From contig CAYULB010000071.1 of the NCBI GenBank assembly GCA_964445575.1, positions 1 through 9,238 of the forward strand: 9,238 nt of DNA, read 5' to 3'. How positions within the stretch are numbered: the first letter of the stretch is position 1; every line of letters begins with the position of its first letter. The DNA is from WJMT01 sp964445575 (GTDB lineage: Bacteria; Acidobacteriota; Aminicenantia; Aminicenantales; Aminicenantaceae). This document shows positions 7,112-9,238 of this stretch, in pieces. The notes beneath the pieces were generated by a model. The model saw nothing but the letters and a program-made list of their open reading frames with translations. It had not been told where the DNA came from and ran no database searches. The position numbers and the translations under genes were made by a program.

Positions 7112-8008
7112 CTATATCTTAATTTTAAATATTTTTCTGGTTCTCCCGATATCTGGTTTTCCTATGATAAGAATATCAAAAAAATATTTCCCGGGATTTA
7201 AATCAAAGGAAAAAGAAAAGTTTATTTCTTCATTATCCAGGAGTTCTTTTTCTGTAGACTGAAAATCCCTGCTTTCCTTAAAAGTCTGTCTCTGAGCTCC
7301 TTCTTTATCTTCATACACATAGAACTGAAATTCAAATTCAGCTTTTAACAATCCTTCTTCCTGTACAAAAGAGATTCCTTTGACAGGGATTGAAATATTC
7401 AGCTCTTGTTTATTTTGATCAAAGTTTGCCTTGAAATCTATGTATTGAGTTCCGATTTCATTGCTGTATGAGATCCCAAACTTGGCCATTTCCATGGCCT
7501 CCATAAGACTCCCGTAGATCCCCGAATAAGGATTGAGGGTGTAGGTATTGTCCCCTCTTTTATCTATAAATTCCACCGCAAAATTGAACCGGTAATACAC
7601 CCACAGAAGATAACCTTTGACTTCCGGATGGTTCAGCATGGGCTCATGTTCGATCCGGTCCGGAAAACCGAAATAAATATAAATCCTTCCTCGATCTGTT
7701 TTCCATCCAGGTATACCCTCTTTAAACCGTTCATTGGCATACTCCACTCTTTCATAAAACTCCTCTTTAAACTCATTGGCTTCAGTAAGGGGAGTGGGGT
7801 CCCTTTTTTTCCAAAAATCTTCAATGAATTCTTCTCTTGACTCCTTGTCAGGAAGATGACTGAATATCTGCTTCTCTTCAGAACTCATAATCAGGCGAGC
7901 TTTTTCATAAAAGGCTTCACTCTCCGGGTCCAGGTCCATTCGGGGAGTTAGGGTGCAGCTGGCCAGAAAAACCATAAGAAAAATTCCAAATGTTTTTAAA
8001 TAATTCAT
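7112..8008 (-). CDS. GWxTD-domain lipoprotein
   Basis: A 298-residue predicted lipoprotein. The N-terminus has a short hydrophobic stretch ending in the lipobox LASC, with Cys18 as the acylated residue; the following residues TLTPRMD have no Asp at +2, so outer-membrane sorting would be expected under the E. coli rule. The GWxTD domain covers about residues 30-165: FWKKRDPTP (65-73), a NEFKEE block, and GWKTDRGRIYIYFG (101-114). The remainder (about 170-298) is predicted to be beta-rich and has no recognised motif. The whole protein is essentially the domain plus a beta module, without the TPRs of its downstream paralogue. It starts 13 bp after the stop of the TPR/carboxypeptidase-regulatory-like gene. 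Only a weak AAGATAAAAG precedes the ATG, so translation may depend on coupling to the upstream gene. The stop is TAG. Molecular function is unknown; the family call rests on the signature. Confidence 0.88.
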   Translation of the reverse strand: MNYLKTFGIFLMVFLASCTLTPRMDLDPESEAFYEKARLIMSSEEKQIFSHLPDKESREEFIEDFWKKRDPTPLTEANEFKEEFYERVEYANERFKEGIPGWKTDRGRIYIYFGFPDRIEHEPMLNHPEVKGYLLWVYYRFNFAVEFIDKRGDNTYTLNPYSGIYGSLMEAMEMAKFGISYSNEIGTQYIDFKANFDQNKQELNISIPVKGISFVQEEGLLKAEFEFQFYVYEDKEGAQRQTFKESRDFQSTEKELLDNEEINFSFSFDLNPGKYFFDILIIGKPDIGRTRKIFKIKI

Positions 8009-8021
8009 ATTGTTTTTACTT

Positions 8022-8936
8022 TTATCTTCTTAGATAATTTAAAAATCCTTTCACCTGCTCCGCTCTTTCTGAATCCGGGTCAATAGTCAGATATTTTTCA
8101 AACTGAGCAATGGCTTTTTCATTCTGGCCTAAAGTCAAATAGGTCAGACCCAGTTGATAAAGGCCATCCAGAAAATCCTCTTTTACTTCAACTGAACGCT
8201 GGTAGTATTTCAAGGCTTCCTCATAATTAGCCATATTGTAAAAACGGGTCCCAATATTGTAAAGCACTACGGGATCGTCTATTTCTTCGAATTTTATCTT
8301 TCGGTACCATTCCAGGGCTTTTTCTTCGTCGCCTTTGTTTTCATAAGCTTTCCCAATGAGAAGCATAGCATCGGTATTTTCCGGGTCTTCATCCAGTATT
8401 TTCTGGTAATATTCAACAGCCTTGTCATACTGCTCCATCTGAAAATAGCAGTTTCCGATATTCTGGCTGATGATATAAGCCTCTGGATTCTCTTCGATAA
8501 GCTTTTCAAAGGCTTTCACAGCTTCCTCATATTTCTCTTCTTTAAAAAGCTCGTTGCCGGCTGCCAGCTTCTCTTTAAGTTCATCTGTGATCAGAATGCC
8601 TTCTGCTTTTTCTAAGGTGACTTCAACATCTGGATTGTTTCCAAAAGAGGAAACATCCACGGTTATCCCTTTAGGCATATAGCCCACCTTCTCAAAATCT
8701 ATAGTCCATCCTCCCCCTCTGATTCCCATGGCTACCCATTTTCCGTTTTTATCTGTTTTTAATTCAAATCCGCTTTCAGCCCGGATAGAATACAGTTTGA
8801 CGGTCACCCCTTCTATGGGATTCCCTTCCTGGTCATAAACATACCCCACCAGCCGGGCCCGTCCTCTGTAGGCTTGAGGGAATGCAAAAACAACCAACAA
8901 AAGTATGGAAAAGACACCTAAGACCGCTTTTTTCAT
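8022..8936 (-). CDS. Exported protein with carboxypeptidase-regulatory-like domain and five TPRs
   Basis: A 304-residue protein of unknown function. Residues 1-22 are a signal peptide (MKK, LLLVVFAF core, likely cleavage after FPQA). Residues about 26-113 form an Ig-like carboxypeptidase-regulatory domain of the type found at the N-terminus of TonB-dependent receptors: GYVYDQEGNPIEGVTVKLYS, then TDKNGKWVAMGI. Five TPRs follow at about 119-152, 153-186, 187-220, 221-254 and 255-288, with classic spacing (for example KYEEAVKAFEKLIEENPE and NYEEALKYYQRSVEVKED). The start is secure: GGAGG (8947-8943) lies six bases before the ATG. It is the first gene of the three-gene cluster, downstream of a terminator, so a promoter should lie in 8937-9012. 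A TAGAAT (8993-8988) resembles a -10 box, but no matching -35 box is visible. It is probably a periplasmic adaptor or scaffold (inference). Confidence 0.88.
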   Translation of the reverse strand: MKKAVLGVFSILLLVVFAFPQAYRGRARLVGYVYDQEGNPIEGVTVKLYSIRAESGFELKTDKNGKWVAMGIRGGGWTIDFEKVGYMPKGITVDVSSFGNNPDVEVTLEKAEGILITDELKEKLAAGNELFKEEKYEEAVKAFEKLIEENPEAYIISQNIGNCYFQMEQYDKAVEYYQKILDEDPENTDAMLLIGKAYENKGDEEKALEWYRKIKFEEIDDPVVLYNIGTRFYNMANYEEALKYYQRSVEVKEDFLDGLYQLGLTYLTLGQNEKAIAQFEKYLTIDPDSERAEQVKGFLNYLRR

Positions 8937-9012
8937 CCCTTACCTCCGATTCTTATCTTTCATTGATCTTTTTTGTCTTGAATATCCATTCTAACATTAA
9001 AGCACATAAAAA

Positions 9013-9046
9013 AAAAGCCCCTTCCGCTCAAACGAAAGGGGCTTTT
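9013..9046 (-). terminator. Rho-independent terminator of the outer-membrane protein gene
   Basis: AAAAGCCCCTT (9013-9023) and AAGGGGCTTTT (9036-9046) form an 11-bp stem with a 12-base loop. On the minus strand the stem runs into a nine-base T-run (complement of A9008-9016). It lies about 20 bases after the stop codon at 9067 and ends that transcript. On the plus strand the T-run is only four bases, so it is mainly a one-way terminator. It makes the 8936 gene the likely start of a separate transcription unit. Confidence 0.88.
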
Positions 9047-9066
9047 CGACTTCTAGTCAGCCTTTA

Positions 9067-9238
9067 TTAGAACTCGAAGCGAACTCCGAATCTCAGCAGT
9101 CTTGGATTCAGGATCTCATTCAAGGAACCAGCTGTGGCGGAAGGAGTAAAACTCTGGCTTCCGTCACTGTAAATATAGAGGGTTCCCCAATCATACTGGT
9201 ATCTTCTGTTTTCAATGGTGCTGTTGAGAGCGTTGAAC
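9067..9238 (-). CDS. C-terminal end of an outer-membrane beta-barrel protein (TonB-dependent / Oar-like), partial
   Basis: Only the last 56 residues and the TAA stop are in the window; the 5' part lies beyond the right edge. The reading frame is open throughout, read as FNALNSTIENRRYQYDWG near its start and ending EILNPRLLRFGVRFEF. Alternating hydrophobic residues and a C-terminal Phe are the usual final beta-strand and BAM-recognition signal of an outer-membrane barrel. The phrase NPR, then LRFGVRFEF, is typical of the TonB-dependent, carboxypeptidase-regulatory-domain receptors common in Acidobacteriota and relatives. The ligand and full length cannot be judged. It is followed by a strong terminator, so it need not be co-transcribed with the next gene. 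Confidence 0.7.
   Translation of the reverse strand, partial: FNALNSTIENRRYQYDWGTLYIYSDGSQSFTPSATAGSLNEILNPRLLRFGVRFEF

Noticed and set aside
8882..9070. Plus-strand open frame of 62 codons
   Set aside because: It crosses the terminator hairpin and overlaps the start of the minus-strand gene. Not coding.

Overview
The window looks like accessory or envelope-related chromosome from a Gram-negative, fairly AT-rich bacterium. Three tandem secreted or lipid-anchored proteins, two of them with the GWxTD domain, plus the C-terminal end of an outer-membrane beta-barrel and a large S9 peptidase, fit the Acidobacteriota / Candidatus Aminicenantes type of genome best. That placement is inferred from gene content, not from a marker gene.

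Layout from left to right. Positions 1-335 hold no gene. They carry a 55-bp perfect direct repeat (1-55 and 258-312) and a palindromic element with 13-bp inverted ends (26-192). The plus-strand gene at 336-2885 encodes a secreted S9-family serine peptidase with an intact Ser/Asp/His triad. It converges, with one base between the stop codons, on a minus-strand sodium:solute symporter (2887-4680) that starts at TTG. Positions 4681-4968 contain the symporter's leader and a second, unrelated palindromic element (4810-4959) with imperfect inverted ends and nested hairpins.

The right half is a minus-strand cluster, transcribed from right to left: a protein with a carboxypeptidase-regulatory-like domain and five TPRs (8936-8022), a GWxTD lipoprotein (8008-7112), and a GWxTD protein with a C-terminal TPR array (7044-4969). 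The gaps are 13 and 67 bp, so the three are probably one operon. A strong rho-independent terminator (9013-9046) separates it from the upstream gene, of which only the last 56 codons are present. That fragment ends in the beta-strand and terminal Phe typical of TonB-dependent or Oar-like barrels.

Working view (inference): the three-gene cluster is an envelope module of unknown function, with two paralogous GWxTD proteins and TPR scaffolds in the periplasm, next to an outer-membrane receptor. The peptidase and symporter could serve peptide degradation and solute uptake, but nothing in the sequence ties them together beyond adjacency. No tRNA, rRNA, CRISPR array, transposase, integrase or defence gene was seen.
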